Source of the DNA: DAOUJW01 sp034422115
Lineage (GTDB): Bacteria; Chloroflexota; Dehalococcoidia; Lucifugimonadales; UBA2985
Length of the DNA: 64,000 nucleotides
Direction of reading: 5' to 3'
Assembly: GCA_034422115.1 (NCBI GenBank)
Contig: DAOUJW010000017.1
Span: 297,560-361,559, forward strand
The translations under genes and the position numbers were made by a program. This document shows, one piece after another, positions 1-8,751 of this stretch (the first letter of the stretch is position 1; each line of letters begins with the position of its first letter). The notes below the pieces were generated by a model. That model had not been told where the DNA came from. It made no database searches and saw nothing but the letters and a program-made list of their open reading frames with translations.

Positions 1-15
1 GCTGCGGGCTTATTT

Positions 16-43
16 GAGGCCCTCGCTTTAATGCGAGGGCCTC
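16..43 (+). terminator. Hairpin terminator of an upstream gene
   Basis: Perfect 11-bp stem (GAGGCCCTCGC / GCGAGGGCCTC) with a 6-nt loop, followed by a short T run. It resembles the hairpins that close the binding-protein genes downstream, so another array member probably ends just left of the window. That is inference. Confidence 0.6.
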
Positions 44-82
44 CCTCGTTTTCAGAATGGTCTGAATAAGTCCGTGGGCGTA

Positions 83-138
83 CCCCCCAACCCGCTCGCC
101 CTGAGCCTGTCGAAGGGTCTAACCGAGCGGATTGGGGG
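83..138. repeat. REP-like palindromic repeat
   Basis: Imperfect palindrome with outer arms CCCCCAA...TTGGGGG and inner arms CCGCTCG...CGAGCGG around the core CCTGAGCCTGTCGAAGG. The same core, or a near copy, recurs near 30112-30206 and 37074-37168. It is intergenic and of the dispersed REP class seen in many bacteria. Confidence 0.7.
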
Positions 139-197
139 TATTTCTGCAAGAGTCCCTTGCTTGTTCAAAAGGTTCCTAAGCTCGTCTGGCATCTCTA

Positions 198-226
198 TTG
201 ACAACGCCTACGAGTAGTGATAGCCT
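198..226 (+). promoter_or_regulatory. Array-type promoter 1 (sigma-A, TAGCCT -10)
   Basis: TTGACA at 198-203, 17-bp spacer, TAGCCT at 221-226, with TG one base before the -10 (extended -10). The layout recurs before every binding-protein gene here. The leader motif ATCTGCAACTCC follows and the Shine-Dalgarno is at 251-258. Confidence 0.85.
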
Positions 227-264
227 TACGCAAATCTGCAACTCCAACTAAAGGAGGGTTAGAT

Positions 265-2220
265 ATGATGTTACGCAATGCGTCGATACTACGGCTAACA
301 ATAGCGGTTTTAGCAACGGCCATGTTAGCAGTGGCCCTGGCGTGCGCCAGCGAGGAGCCCGAGGCTGAGCCCACGGCCGCGCCCACTCCCACTATTCCTG
401 CCGCGTCTACGCCTTTGACGCTGGACACACAGCCCACGGATACGCCCGTGCCGGATCCGAGCATGGCGGACCTTGGCTGGATGGAACGGTACTTGCAGAG
501 CCCGGGCTACGACGAGGCGTGGGGCCAGCCCGTAAGTGGCGGGACCTACATATTCGGGGCCCAGCGTGACAGCAATCAGTTCACTCCGGCCACACAGGGA
601 TGCTGCTACACTCACGGCTGCTTCCGAGGGCTGCCCTGGAACTCCCTGTTCCGCATTGACCCCTGGACGGGGGACCTCACGGCCGTAGAGGGCGACCTGG
701 TGGACACCTGGAATATGTCGGAGGACGGAACTGAGTTGACGTTGCAGCTGCATGAGGGCGTAACGTTCTTCCATACAATCCCGGAAGATTCTCCATTGCC
801 GACCGAGTTCAACGGCGGGCAGATAGCCGGGGACGACTTCGTTTGTGAGGACGTGGTTGCCACCTATGAGCGCATGTATATCAATCCGCCGGAGTGGGAG
901 ACCAGGATCAGCTGGGCCAGGGCGGACCTTGCGCATCTTGAGAGCTTAAGCTGTCCCGATGGTCCCAGGGGAACCACAGTGGTAATGCACTTCGAGCGGC
1001 CTATGGCCAAGACCATAGGTATACTGGCAGGCCGGGGCGCGGCAGTCATGGACAAGGACGTTGTCGCCTGGCTGTATGACCATGGTGAGAGGGAGGGCAC
1101 GGCCTTCATGGACACGGAGGTCCCCGCCAACTTCTACTCCATGCACGGCACGGGGCCATTCATGCCGGTGGACATCAACCTCAGCGTCAGCACTGACTTC
1201 GTAGCCAACCCCAACTACTGGCGCGAGGGATTGCCTCTCCTTGACGGATACCGCAACCTGGTGATCAAGGACATTGGGAGCCGGTTCACGGCACTGGCCA
1301 CGGGCAAGATTCACTACATGGGAGAGGGAAGTTGGAGCATGACGCCCGGTCAGGCTGAGCAGGCCATTCGGGACTTCCCGGACCGCATTGTCATCAACAA
1401 CCAGTTGAACCACTGGGCTAGGACCATCGCCTTTGGGGCCAGGGCGCCCTGGAACGACGTGCGGGTGAGGAAGGCCATTCACCTGGCGATAGACCGTGAC
1501 GGCTGGCTGGACTTCTACCGCATAGCCGGCTACGAGGGCATGAAGCTGGCGCATACGATGGCTCCCGGGACGTTCTACGCCCCCACGGACGATGAGATAA
1601 GGCAGTGGCCCGGCTACCGCCAGCCGAAGGACGAGGACATAGCGGAGGCCAACCGGCTGATGGACGAGGTGTTTGGACCGGGCGAGCGGCCCAAGGTCCA
1701 GTGCATGGCCACCGTCACCAACCAGTCTGACATCGATGCCTGTCTGTATATCATAGACAACCTGAAGAAGAACCTGGACATGGAGGTCGATTCGCAGTTC
1801 GGGGAGCAGGCTGCCCTGACGCCGATCACCGATAGCGGCAACTTCGACTTCCGCATCAGCTCCTACAACTCATCGACTATAGGTGACCCGGACGATGACC
1901 TCTACAGCAACTACGTCCCGGAGTACATTTCCGCCTCCTCCAGAGCCATGATGGATGCCCGGTGGGAAGAGCAGCCGGAGATAATGGCGGACGTGGAGGC
2001 CATGATCCGCGGCCAGTCTGCGGAGCTTGACCCGATAAAGAGGAAAGAGCTGGTCCGAGAGTTGGACATGAAGATAATGAACGATGTATCGCAGTTCGTG
2101 GTTGTGGGCTGGAGCCTCATCTTCCCCGGCTGGCGCGTGGAGCTGAAGGGGTGGAAGGGGTATGACCTGTACTCCTACACGAAGTACGCAATGCACGAGA
2201 GGATGTGGATAACCCAGTAG
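265..2220 (+). CDS. ABC transporter substrate-binding lipoprotein, family 5 (array copy 1)
   Basis: Extracellular lipoprotein that should capture a solute and deliver it to a Dpp/Opp-type permease; the ligand is unknown. The start at 265 (or 268) is chosen because AAGGAGGG lies at 251-258 and the first in-frame ATG (217) falls inside the promoter. The 651-aa product has a signal peptide with lipobox LAC (Cys27), a Thr/Pro/Ala-rich linker to about residue 65, then one SBP_bac_5 domain. Mature cysteines sit in a CCYTHGC motif, in VCED, in SCPDG and in a pair near residues 490-506. A near-invariant block (VIKDIGSRFTALATGKIHYM onward) lies mid-protein. It is an independent transcription unit with its own promoter and terminator. 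Confidence 0.93.
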   Translation: MMLRNASILRLTIAVLATAMLAVALACASEEPEAEPTAAPTPTIPAASTPLTLDTQPTDTPVPDPSMADLGWMERYLQSPGYDEAWGQPVSGGTYIFGAQRDSNQFTPATQGCCYTHGCFRGLPWNSLFRIDPWTGDLTAVEGDLVDTWNMSEDGTELTLQLHEGVTFFHTIPEDSPLPTEFNGGQIAGDDFVCEDVVATYERMYINPPEWETRISWARADLAHLESLSCPDGPRGTTVVMHFERPMAKTIGILAGRGAAVMDKDVVAWLYDHGEREGTAFMDTEVPANFYSMHGTGPFMPVDINLSVSTDFVANPNYWREGLPLLDGYRNLVIKDIGSRFTALATGKIHYMGEGSWSMTPGQAEQAIRDFPDRIVINNQLNHWARTIAFGARAPWNDVRVRKAIHLAIDRDGWLDFYRIAGYEGMKLAHTMAPGTFYAPTDDEIRQWPGYRQPKDEDIAEANRLMDEVFGPGERPKVQCMATVTNQSDIDACLYIIDNLKKNLDMEVDSQFGEQAALTPITDSGNFDFRISSYNSSTIGDPDDDLYSNYVPEYISASSRAMMDARWEEQPEIMADVEAMIRGQSAELDPIKRKELVRELDMKIMNDVSQFVVVGWSLIFPGWRVELKGWKGYDLYSYTKYAMHERMWITQ

Positions 2221-2257
2221 CCAGATAGCTTCATTCCACAGATACGTCGACCATAGG

Positions 2258-2291
2258 AGGAGGCCCTTCGCCCGGATGCGAGGGGCCTCCT
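2258..2291 (+). terminator. Rho-independent terminator of array copy 1
   Basis: Stem AGGAGGCCC / GGGCCTCCT with a long loop, followed by CTTTATTTA. It lies between the copy 1 stop and promoter 2. Confidence 0.85.
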
Positions 2292-2328
2292 CTTTATTTA
2301 CCGCTCGGTGTGAAAGCGCGCGAATCTA

Positions 2329-2357
2329 TTGACAAACAATACGAGTAGTGTTAGTCT
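2329..2357 (+). promoter_or_regulatory. Array-type promoter 2
   Basis: TTGACA at 2329-2334, 17-bp spacer ending TGT, -10 TAGTCT at 2352-2357. This is the only array copy whose -10 departs from TAGCCT. The leader ATCTGCAACTCC follows. Confidence 0.85.
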
Positions 2358-2395
2358 GCCGCAAATCTGCAACTCCAAATACAGGAGGGTGGGAA

Positions 2396-4348
2396 ATGCT
2401 GTTACGCAATGCGTCGTTACTGAGACCAATCATAGCGGTTTTAGCAATCACCATGCTCGCGGTAGCCTTGGCGTGCGCGGCAGAGGAGGAGGCCACAGAG
2501 GCGCCCACAGCCGCGGCTACTCCTACGACTCCGGCCGCGTCTACGCCACTGACGATAGACACACAGCCGACCGCTACACCTGTAGCAGGTCCTGAAACGG
2601 ACCTGACCTGGATGGAGCGATACCTGCAGAGCCCGGGCTACGACCCTGCGTGGGGCGAGCCTGTAACGGGAGGCACCTTTGTCTTCGGGGCGCAGCGCGA
2701 CGGCACTACCTTCTACGCCAACAACCAGGGATGCTGCTACACTCACGGCTGCTTCCGCGGCCTTCCCTGGAGCTCCCTGTTCGGCATTGACGCCTGGACT
2801 GGGGACCTCACGGCCATACAGGGTGAGTTGGCTGAGAGTTGGGATCTGTCGGCCGACGGCCTGACCCTGACCATAAAACTCCGCGAGGGCATCATGTTCT
2901 TCGACCAGATGGCCGAGGAGTCCATAGTGCCGGCGGAGTACAACGGCGGACAGATTCTTGGCGACGAGTTGGTCTGCGAAGACGCAGTCGCCACCTATGA
3001 CCGTTACGTTTTTCCACCTGATAACGTGAGCCAGTTCCTGACGTCCGGGCGGAGGAACCTGAACCACTTTGTGAGTTCGAGCTGTCCGGACGGTGACCGG
3101 GGGTACACCTTCGTAATGCACTTTGACCAGCCCCTGGCCAAGACTATCGGGATAATGGCGGGCGACGGCGCCCAGGTCCTGGACAAGGACTACGTCGCTT
3201 GGCTCCAAGAGTACTCCGACCGGGAGGACAGGCTATTCGGTCGGGAGGAGGTCCCGGAGAACTTCTACTCCATGCACGGCACGGGACCCTTCATACCCAC
3301 GGAGCTCAACCAGAGTGTGAGCGCCACCTACGACCGCAATCCCAACTACTGGAAGGAGGGGTTGCCGCTGCTGGACCGGTATCACAACGTGGTGATCAAG
3401 GACATCGGCAGCCGGTTCACGGCTCTGGCAACGGGCAAGATCCACTACATGGGAGAGGGCAGCTGGAGCATGACGCCCGGTCAGGCTGAGCAGGCCATCC
3501 GGGACTTCCCGGACCGGGTCGTCATCAATAACCAGCTGAACCACTGGGCCAGGACAATGATATTCGGCGCACGAGAGCCGTGGAGCGACGTGCGGGTGAG
3601 GAAGGCCATTCACCTCGCCATAGACCGTGACGGCTGGCTTGAGTTCTACCGAATAGCCGGCTACGACGGCATGAAGCTGGCTCACACCATGGCCCCGGGG
3701 ACGTTCTACGCTCCGACGGACGAGGAGATACGGACGTGGCCCGGCTACCGGCAGCCGAAGGATGAGGACATAGCTGAGGCCAACCGGCTGATGGACGAGG
3801 TCTTTGGGCCGGGTGAGCGGCCGACCGCCAAGTGCATGGCCGTGACCACTGACCAGGCCGACATCGACGCCTGCCTGTACATGATAGACACGCTGAAGAA
3901 GAGCCTGGGAATGGATATCTCCTCCGACTTCATGGAGGCCGCCGCCAGGACGGACATCCTGACCACGGGCAACTTCGACTTCACCATTAGCTCGTACACC
4001 TCCTCCATTATTGGAGACCCGGACGACGGATTCCTGAAGTACCTCCCGGACAACTTCTTCGCCAGCACCAGGGCAATGTCTCAGGCCAGGCTTGACGAGC
4101 AACCGGAGCTGAGGGCGGAGTTGAACGAGATGATACTGGCGCAGTCAGCCGAGTTGGACCCTCTTAAGAGGAAGGACATGGTGCGGGAACTGGACCTCAG
4201 GCTCCTTAACGAGGACCTGTCCTACGTCCTGGTGGGCTGGAGCTTGATATTCCCCGGCTGGAGGGTGGAGCTGAAGGGTTGGAGGGGATACGACCTGTAC
4301 TCCAACACCAAGTACATCATGCACGAGAGGATGTGGCTGGCCCAGTAG
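2396..4348 (+). CDS. ABC transporter substrate-binding lipoprotein, family 5 (array copy 2)
   Basis: Paralogue of copy 1, 650 aa. ATG at 2396 follows AGGAGGG at 2383-2389; the longer reading from 2348 overlaps the promoter. Lipoprotein signal ends LACA. The CCYTHGCFRGLPW motif and the central conserved block are intact. It differs where ligand contacts are expected: the segment before SCPDG reads PPDNVSQFL, and near the C-terminus the usual DDDLYSNY is replaced by DDGFLKYLPDN. Those differences suggest a different ligand, which is inference. It has its own promoter and terminator. Confidence 0.93.
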   Translation: MLLRNASLLRPIIAVLAITMLAVALACAAEEEATEAPTAAATPTTPAASTPLTIDTQPTATPVAGPETDLTWMERYLQSPGYDPAWGEPVTGGTFVFGAQRDGTTFYANNQGCCYTHGCFRGLPWSSLFGIDAWTGDLTAIQGELAESWDLSADGLTLTIKLREGIMFFDQMAEESIVPAEYNGGQILGDELVCEDAVATYDRYVFPPDNVSQFLTSGRRNLNHFVSSSCPDGDRGYTFVMHFDQPLAKTIGIMAGDGAQVLDKDYVAWLQEYSDREDRLFGREEVPENFYSMHGTGPFIPTELNQSVSATYDRNPNYWKEGLPLLDRYHNVVIKDIGSRFTALATGKIHYMGEGSWSMTPGQAEQAIRDFPDRVVINNQLNHWARTMIFGAREPWSDVRVRKAIHLAIDRDGWLEFYRIAGYDGMKLAHTMAPGTFYAPTDEEIRTWPGYRQPKDEDIAEANRLMDEVFGPGERPTAKCMAVTTDQADIDACLYMIDTLKKSLGMDISSDFMEAAARTDILTTGNFDFTISSYTSSIIGDPDDGFLKYLPDNFFASTRAMSQARLDEQPELRAELNEMILAQSAELDPLKRKDMVRELDLRLLNEDLSYVLVGWSLIFPGWRVELKGWRGYDLYSNTKYIMHERMWLAQ

Positions 4349-4385
4349 ACGGATAGCCATAACCCTTAGCGATAGAGGCTGAACA

Positions 4386-4420
4386 AAGCCGCCCCTCGCG
4401 TCTACAGCGAGGGGCGGCTT
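4386..4420 (+). terminator. Rho-independent terminator of array copy 2
   Basis: Perfect 14-bp stem AAGCCGCCCCTCGC / GCGAGGGGCGGCTT with a 7-nt loop. The terminator of copy 3 has nearly the same sequence, so whole promoter-gene-terminator units were duplicated. Confidence 0.85.
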
Positions 4421-4449
4421 CGCGTTTAGGTGAGCCAAGCAAGACTCTA

Positions 4450-4478
4450 TTGACAACTGCTACGGGTAATGTTAGCCT
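4450..4478 (+). promoter_or_regulatory. Array-type promoter 3
   Basis: TTGACA at 4450-4455, 17-bp spacer ending TGT, TAGCCT at 4473-4478, then the leader ATCTGCAACTCC. Confidence 0.85.
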
Positions 4479-4516
4479 TCCGACAATCTGCAACTCCAAT
4501 TAACAGGAGGAAGGAT

Positions 4517-6466
4517 ATGTTGTTACGCAATACGTCGTTACTACGGCCCATCATAGCGGTTTTGGCAATTTGTATGTTGGTAGTTGCCCTGGCGTGCGCC
4601 AGTGACGAGCCAACGGCGGAGCCCACAGCCGCCCCTACCCCCACCTCGCCGGCCGCGGCTACACCGCTGACTGTAGGCGGAGAGCCAACGGCTACACCGG
4701 TCGAGCAGATGGACCCTGACCTCACCTGGATGGAGCGGTACCTGCAGAGCCCGGGATATGACCCGGAGTGGGGACAGCCCGTGGAAGGTGGAACCTTCAT
4801 CTTTGGGGCGCAGAGAGACAGCACCAGATTCCATCCTATCAGCCAGAGTTGCTGCTACACACATGGATGCTACGCCGGACTTCCCAGCAACTCCCTGTTC
4901 CGCGTAGACCCCTGGGTGGGTGACTTCACAGCGGTGGAAGGAGACCTGGCGGAGAGTTGGGAGCTGTCCGAAGACGGCGTGACTCTGACCATACAGCTTC
5001 GCCAGGGCGTCATGTTCCATGAGAAGGTGACGGAAGAGTCGCCTGTTCCTGCGGAGTTCAACGGCGGCCAAATCATGGGCGATGAGTTCGTCTGCGAGGA
5101 TGCCAAAGCCACCTACGAACGCTTTATCAACCCTCCTCAGTGGGAGCCTAGAATAACCGTTGGTAAGTCGGACCTTAACCACCTGGAGAGTTTAACCTGT
5201 CCGGACGGTCCACGCGCTCACACGCTTGTGATGCACTTTCAACGGCCTATGGGCAAGACCATGGGCATACTCGCCGGCAGGGCCGCGGTCATCCTTGACA
5301 AGGACTACATAGCATGGCTCAACGACTTTGGCCAGAGAGAGGATCGCTCGTTCCTGGACAACGAGGTTCCGCACAACTTCTACGCCATGCACGGCACGGG
5401 GCCGTTCATTCCCACGGACATCAATGTGAGTGTGAGTGCCACCTATGACGCCAATCCCAACTACTGGAAGGATGGACTGCCACTGCTGGACCAGTATCAC
5501 AACGTGGTCATAAAGGACATAGGAAGCCGTTTCACGGCGCTGGCGACGGGCAAGATCCACTACATGGGTGAGGGCAGCTGGAGCATGACGCCCGGCCAGG
5601 CCGAGCAGGCCATCCGTGACTTCCCGGACCGCATAGTCATCAACAACCAGCTTAATCACTGGGCCAGGACAATGGCATTCGGGTCCAGGGCGCCCTGGGA
5701 CGACGTGCGGGTGAGGAAAGCAATGAGTCTGGCGCTTGACAGGGACGGGTGGTTGACCTTCTATCGGATAGCCGGCTACGAGGGCATGAGGCTGGCGCAC
5801 ACTATGCCCCCCGGCACGTACTACGCTCCCACTGATGAGGAGATACTGACGTGGCCCGGCTATCGACAGCCTAAGGACGAGGACGTGGCAGAGGCCAATC
5901 GCCTAATGGACGAGGTGTTCGGACCTGGAGAGCGTCCCACTGCGGAGTGCACCGCGAGGATAGAGAACCAGTCCGACATCGACGCCTGTCTGTACGTCAT
6001 AGACAACCTGAAGAAGAACCTGGGGATGGAGATAGGCTCCAACTTTGGGGAAACGGCGGCGATAAGTCCTATCACCGAAAGCGGCAACTTTGACTTTTAC
6101 ATAAGCTCATATACTTCCACCGTGATTGGAGACCCGGACGACGACCTGTATTCCAACTACGTGCCGGAGTTCGTCTCCGTAGGCAGCAGGATCATCGTAG
6201 ATGCGCGCTGGGCAGAGCAGCCCCAGGTGATGCAGGATGTTGCGGACATGATCACGGCGCAGTCGGCGGAGCTGGACCCGGTAAAGCGCAAGGAGATGGT
6301 CACTGAGTTGGACCTCAAGATTCTGAACGAGGTCTCCCAGTACGTCCTGGTGGGCTGGAGCCTGATCTTCCCCGGTTGGCGTGTGGAGTTGAAGGGATGG
6401 AAGGGGTACGACCTCTACTCCTACTCCAAGTACCTCCAGAATGAGAGGATGTGGCTGGCTCAGTAG
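4517..6466 (+). CDS. ABC transporter substrate-binding lipoprotein, family 5 (array copy 3)
   Basis: Paralogue, 649 aa, ATG at 4517 behind AGGAGGAAGG (4505-4514). Lipobox LACA, then a Thr/Pro linker. The cysteine motif reads CCYTHGCYAGLPSNSLF, a variant shared with copy 4 and distinct from the FRGLPW form of copies 1 and 2. The product has DPWVGDFTAVEGD where most copies have DPWTGDLT. The central block and the C-terminal GWSLIFPGWRVELKGW segment are conserved. Solute unknown. It is its own transcription unit. Confidence 0.93.
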   Translation: MLLRNTSLLRPIIAVLAICMLVVALACASDEPTAEPTAAPTPTSPAAATPLTVGGEPTATPVEQMDPDLTWMERYLQSPGYDPEWGQPVEGGTFIFGAQRDSTRFHPISQSCCYTHGCYAGLPSNSLFRVDPWVGDFTAVEGDLAESWELSEDGVTLTIQLRQGVMFHEKVTEESPVPAEFNGGQIMGDEFVCEDAKATYERFINPPQWEPRITVGKSDLNHLESLTCPDGPRAHTLVMHFQRPMGKTMGILAGRAAVILDKDYIAWLNDFGQREDRSFLDNEVPHNFYAMHGTGPFIPTDINVSVSATYDANPNYWKDGLPLLDQYHNVVIKDIGSRFTALATGKIHYMGEGSWSMTPGQAEQAIRDFPDRIVINNQLNHWARTMAFGSRAPWDDVRVRKAMSLALDRDGWLTFYRIAGYEGMRLAHTMPPGTYYAPTDEEILTWPGYRQPKDEDVAEANRLMDEVFGPGERPTAECTARIENQSDIDACLYVIDNLKKNLGMEIGSNFGETAAISPITESGNFDFYISSYTSTVIGDPDDDLYSNYVPEFVSVGSRIIVDARWAEQPQVMQDVADMITAQSAELDPVKRKEMVTELDLKILNEVSQYVLVGWSLIFPGWRVELKGWKGYDLYSYSKYLQNERMWLAQ

Positions 6467-6503
6467 ACGTATAGCCATAACTCTTAGCAATAGAGGCTGA
6501 ATA

Positions 6504-6538
6504 AAGCCGCCCCTCGCGCCTACAGCGGGGGGCGGCTT
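6504..6538 (+). terminator. Rho-independent terminator of array copy 3
   Basis: Stem AAGCCGCCCCTCGC / GCGGGGGGCGGCTT, a one-base variant of the copy 2 terminator that converts one A-T pair to a mismatch. Confidence 0.82.
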
Positions 6539-6567
6539 CGCGTACAGGCGACCCAAGCAAAACTCTA

Positions 6568-6596
6568 TTGACAAACCCTACGGGCAGTGTTAGCCT
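6568..6596 (+). promoter_or_regulatory. Array-type promoter 4
   Basis: TTGACA at 6568-6573, 17-bp spacer ending TGT, TAGCCT at 6591-6596, leader ATCTGCAACTCC. Confidence 0.85.
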
Positions 6597-6635
6597 TCCA
6601 CGAATCTGCAACTCCATATTGAAGGAGGGAAGGAT

Positions 6636-8585
6636 ATGCTGTTACGCAATGCGTCGATACTCCGTCCAATAATAGCGGTTTTGGCAGTTACCATGCTGGT
6701 GGTTGCCCTGGCGTGCGCCAGTGAGGAGGAGCCTACCACGGCGCCCACTGCCGCGCCCACTCCCACGACCCCGGCCGCGGCTACGCCCTTGACAATAGGG
6801 CAGCCCACAGCGACGCCAGTGGAGCGTACGGATACGGATCTGGGTTGGATGGACAGATATCTCCAAAGCCCGGGCTACGACCCAGCGTGGGGCGAGCCCG
6901 TCAGGGGCGGCACTTACATCTTCGGAGCACAACGGGATGGCGTGACCTTCAACCTGGAGAGCCAGTCCTGCTGCTACACTCACGGCTGCTACGCCGGCCT
7001 CCCGTCAAACTCCCTGTTCCGTATTGACGCCTGGACAGGAGACCTCACGACCGTTGAGGGTGACTTGGTGGAGAGTTGGGACATGTCCGATGACGGTCTC
7101 ACGCTGACCATGAAGCTCCATGAGGGCGTGATGTTCCAACCACTTCACCCGGAGTCGCCGATTCCAGCGGAGTACAACGGCGGCCTCATCAGCGGCGACG
7201 AGTTCGTCTGCGAAGACGCCGTGGCAACGTACGAGCGTTACGTCAATCCTCCCGAGTGGGAGACCGGTATGAGGAATGAGTCCGCGCAGTTGCAACACCT
7301 GGAGAGCGCCACTTGTCCCGACGGACCCAGGGGTCACACACTCGTGATGAACTTCAATGCGCCCCTGGGCAAGACTATAGGCATATTGGCAGCCGGCTAC
7401 CCCGCGACCATCCTTGACAAGGAGTGGCTTGAGTGGACATACGATTTCGGCGCGCGGGAGGAGAGGTCTTTCGGGCGCACCGAGATTCCACAGAACTTCT
7501 ACAGTATGCACGGCACTGGGCCCTTTATGCCCATGGAGTTCAATCAGAGCGTCAGCACCACCTTTGACGCCAACCCCGACTACTGGCGGGAGGGTCTGCC
7601 GCTGCTGGACAGGTACCACAACGTGGTGATCAAGGACATCGGCAGCCGGTTCACGGCGCTGGCGACCGGCAAGATTCACTATATGGGAGAGGGAAGCTGG
7701 AGCATGACGCCCGGCCAGGCTGAGCAGGCCATTCGTGACTTCCCCGACCGGATCATAATCAACAACCAGTTGAACCACTGGGCCAGGACTATCTACTTTG
7801 GCGCCAATGCGCCCTGGGACGACGTGCGGGTGAGGAAGGCGATTCACTTGGCGCTGAATCGCGACCAGTGGCTGGAGTTCTACAGAATTCCGGGTTACGA
7901 GGGCATGAAGCTGGCCCACACAATGGCGCCGGGGACTTACTACGCTCCAACAGAGGAGGAGATTCGGACGTGGCCCGGTTACAGACAGCCGAAGGACGAG
8001 GACATAGCTGAGGCCAACCGGCTGATGGATGAGGTGTTCGGTGCGGGCGAGCGGCCCACGGCTGAGTGCACCGCTACTACCACCAACCAGTCCGACATAG
8101 ACGCCTGCCTGTTCGTGATTGACAACCTGGGGAAGAACCTGAGCATGGAGGTCGAATCAGACTTCAATGAGCAGGCGGCCAACACCGAGAGAATCACCAG
8201 CGGGAACTTTGACTTCAGCATCAGCTCGGCCACGTCTTCGCTGATTGGAGACCCGGACGACGACCTCTACAGCAACTACATACAGGCGTTCGTCACCGCT
8301 AGCTACAAGAAATTCATGGAGCAGCGGTGGCTGGAGCAGCCGGAGGTAATGGCCGAGGTTGAGGCTATGATAAGGGCTCAGTCCGCAGTGCTGGATCCGG
8401 TAAAGAGGAAGGAGATGGTGCGGGAGCTGGACCTGAAGATACTTGACGAGGTGTCTGCATACGTTCTCCTGGGTTGGAGCCTCATCTTCCCAGGCTGGAG
8501 AACGGAGCTGAAGGGATGGAGAGGGTATGACCTCTACTCCTACACGAAATACGTCATGAACGAGAGGATGTGGCTGGCCCAGTAA
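6636..8585 (+). CDS. ABC transporter substrate-binding lipoprotein, family 5 (array copy 4)
   Basis: Paralogue, 649 aa, ATG at 6636 behind GGAGGGAAGG. Signal MLLRNASILRP...LACAS gives a lipobox Cys at about residue 26. The motif CCYTHGCYAGLPSNSLF groups it with copy 3. Its segment before the second cysteine pair (MRNESAQLQHLESATCPDG) and the stretch GYPATILDKEWLEWTYDF differ from all neighbours, while the mid-protein block is nearly unchanged. Solute unknown. It has its own promoter and a 12-bp stem terminator. Confidence 0.93.
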   Translation: MLLRNASILRPIIAVLAVTMLVVALACASEEEPTTAPTAAPTPTTPAAATPLTIGQPTATPVERTDTDLGWMDRYLQSPGYDPAWGEPVRGGTYIFGAQRDGVTFNLESQSCCYTHGCYAGLPSNSLFRIDAWTGDLTTVEGDLVESWDMSDDGLTLTMKLHEGVMFQPLHPESPIPAEYNGGLISGDEFVCEDAVATYERYVNPPEWETGMRNESAQLQHLESATCPDGPRGHTLVMNFNAPLGKTIGILAAGYPATILDKEWLEWTYDFGAREERSFGRTEIPQNFYSMHGTGPFMPMEFNQSVSTTFDANPDYWREGLPLLDRYHNVVIKDIGSRFTALATGKIHYMGEGSWSMTPGQAEQAIRDFPDRIIINNQLNHWARTIYFGANAPWDDVRVRKAIHLALNRDQWLEFYRIPGYEGMKLAHTMAPGTYYAPTEEEIRTWPGYRQPKDEDIAEANRLMDEVFGAGERPTAECTATTTNQSDIDACLFVIDNLGKNLSMEVESDFNEQAANTERITSGNFDFSISSATSSLIGDPDDDLYSNYIQAFVTASYKKFMEQRWLEQPEVMAEVEAMIRAQSAVLDPVKRKEMVRELDLKILDEVSAYVLLGWSLIFPGWRTELKGWRGYDLYSYTKYVMNERMWLAQ

Positions 8586-8620
8586 ACAGGCAGCTTCACA
8601 CCCTCCCGCTTGAGGCAACT

Positions 8621-8655
8621 AAGACGCCCCTCTCTTCTGAAGCGAGGGGCGTCTT
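8621..8655 (+). terminator. Rho-independent terminator of array copy 4
   Basis: Stem AAGACGCCCCTC / GAGGGGCGTCTT, 12 bp, between the copy 4 stop and promoter 5. Confidence 0.82.
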
Positions 8656-8684
8656 CGCGTACAGGCGACCCGGGCAAAACTCTA

Positions 8685-8713
8685 TTGACAAACCCTACGG
8701 GTAATGCTAGCCT
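8685..8713 (+). promoter_or_regulatory. Array-type promoter 5
   Basis: TTGACA at 8685-8690, 17-bp spacer ending TGC, TAGCCT at 8708-8713. The leader reads ATCTGCTACTCC. Confidence 0.85.
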
Positions 8714-8751
8714 TCCGAAAATCTGCTACTCCAATTAACAGGAGGAAAGAT

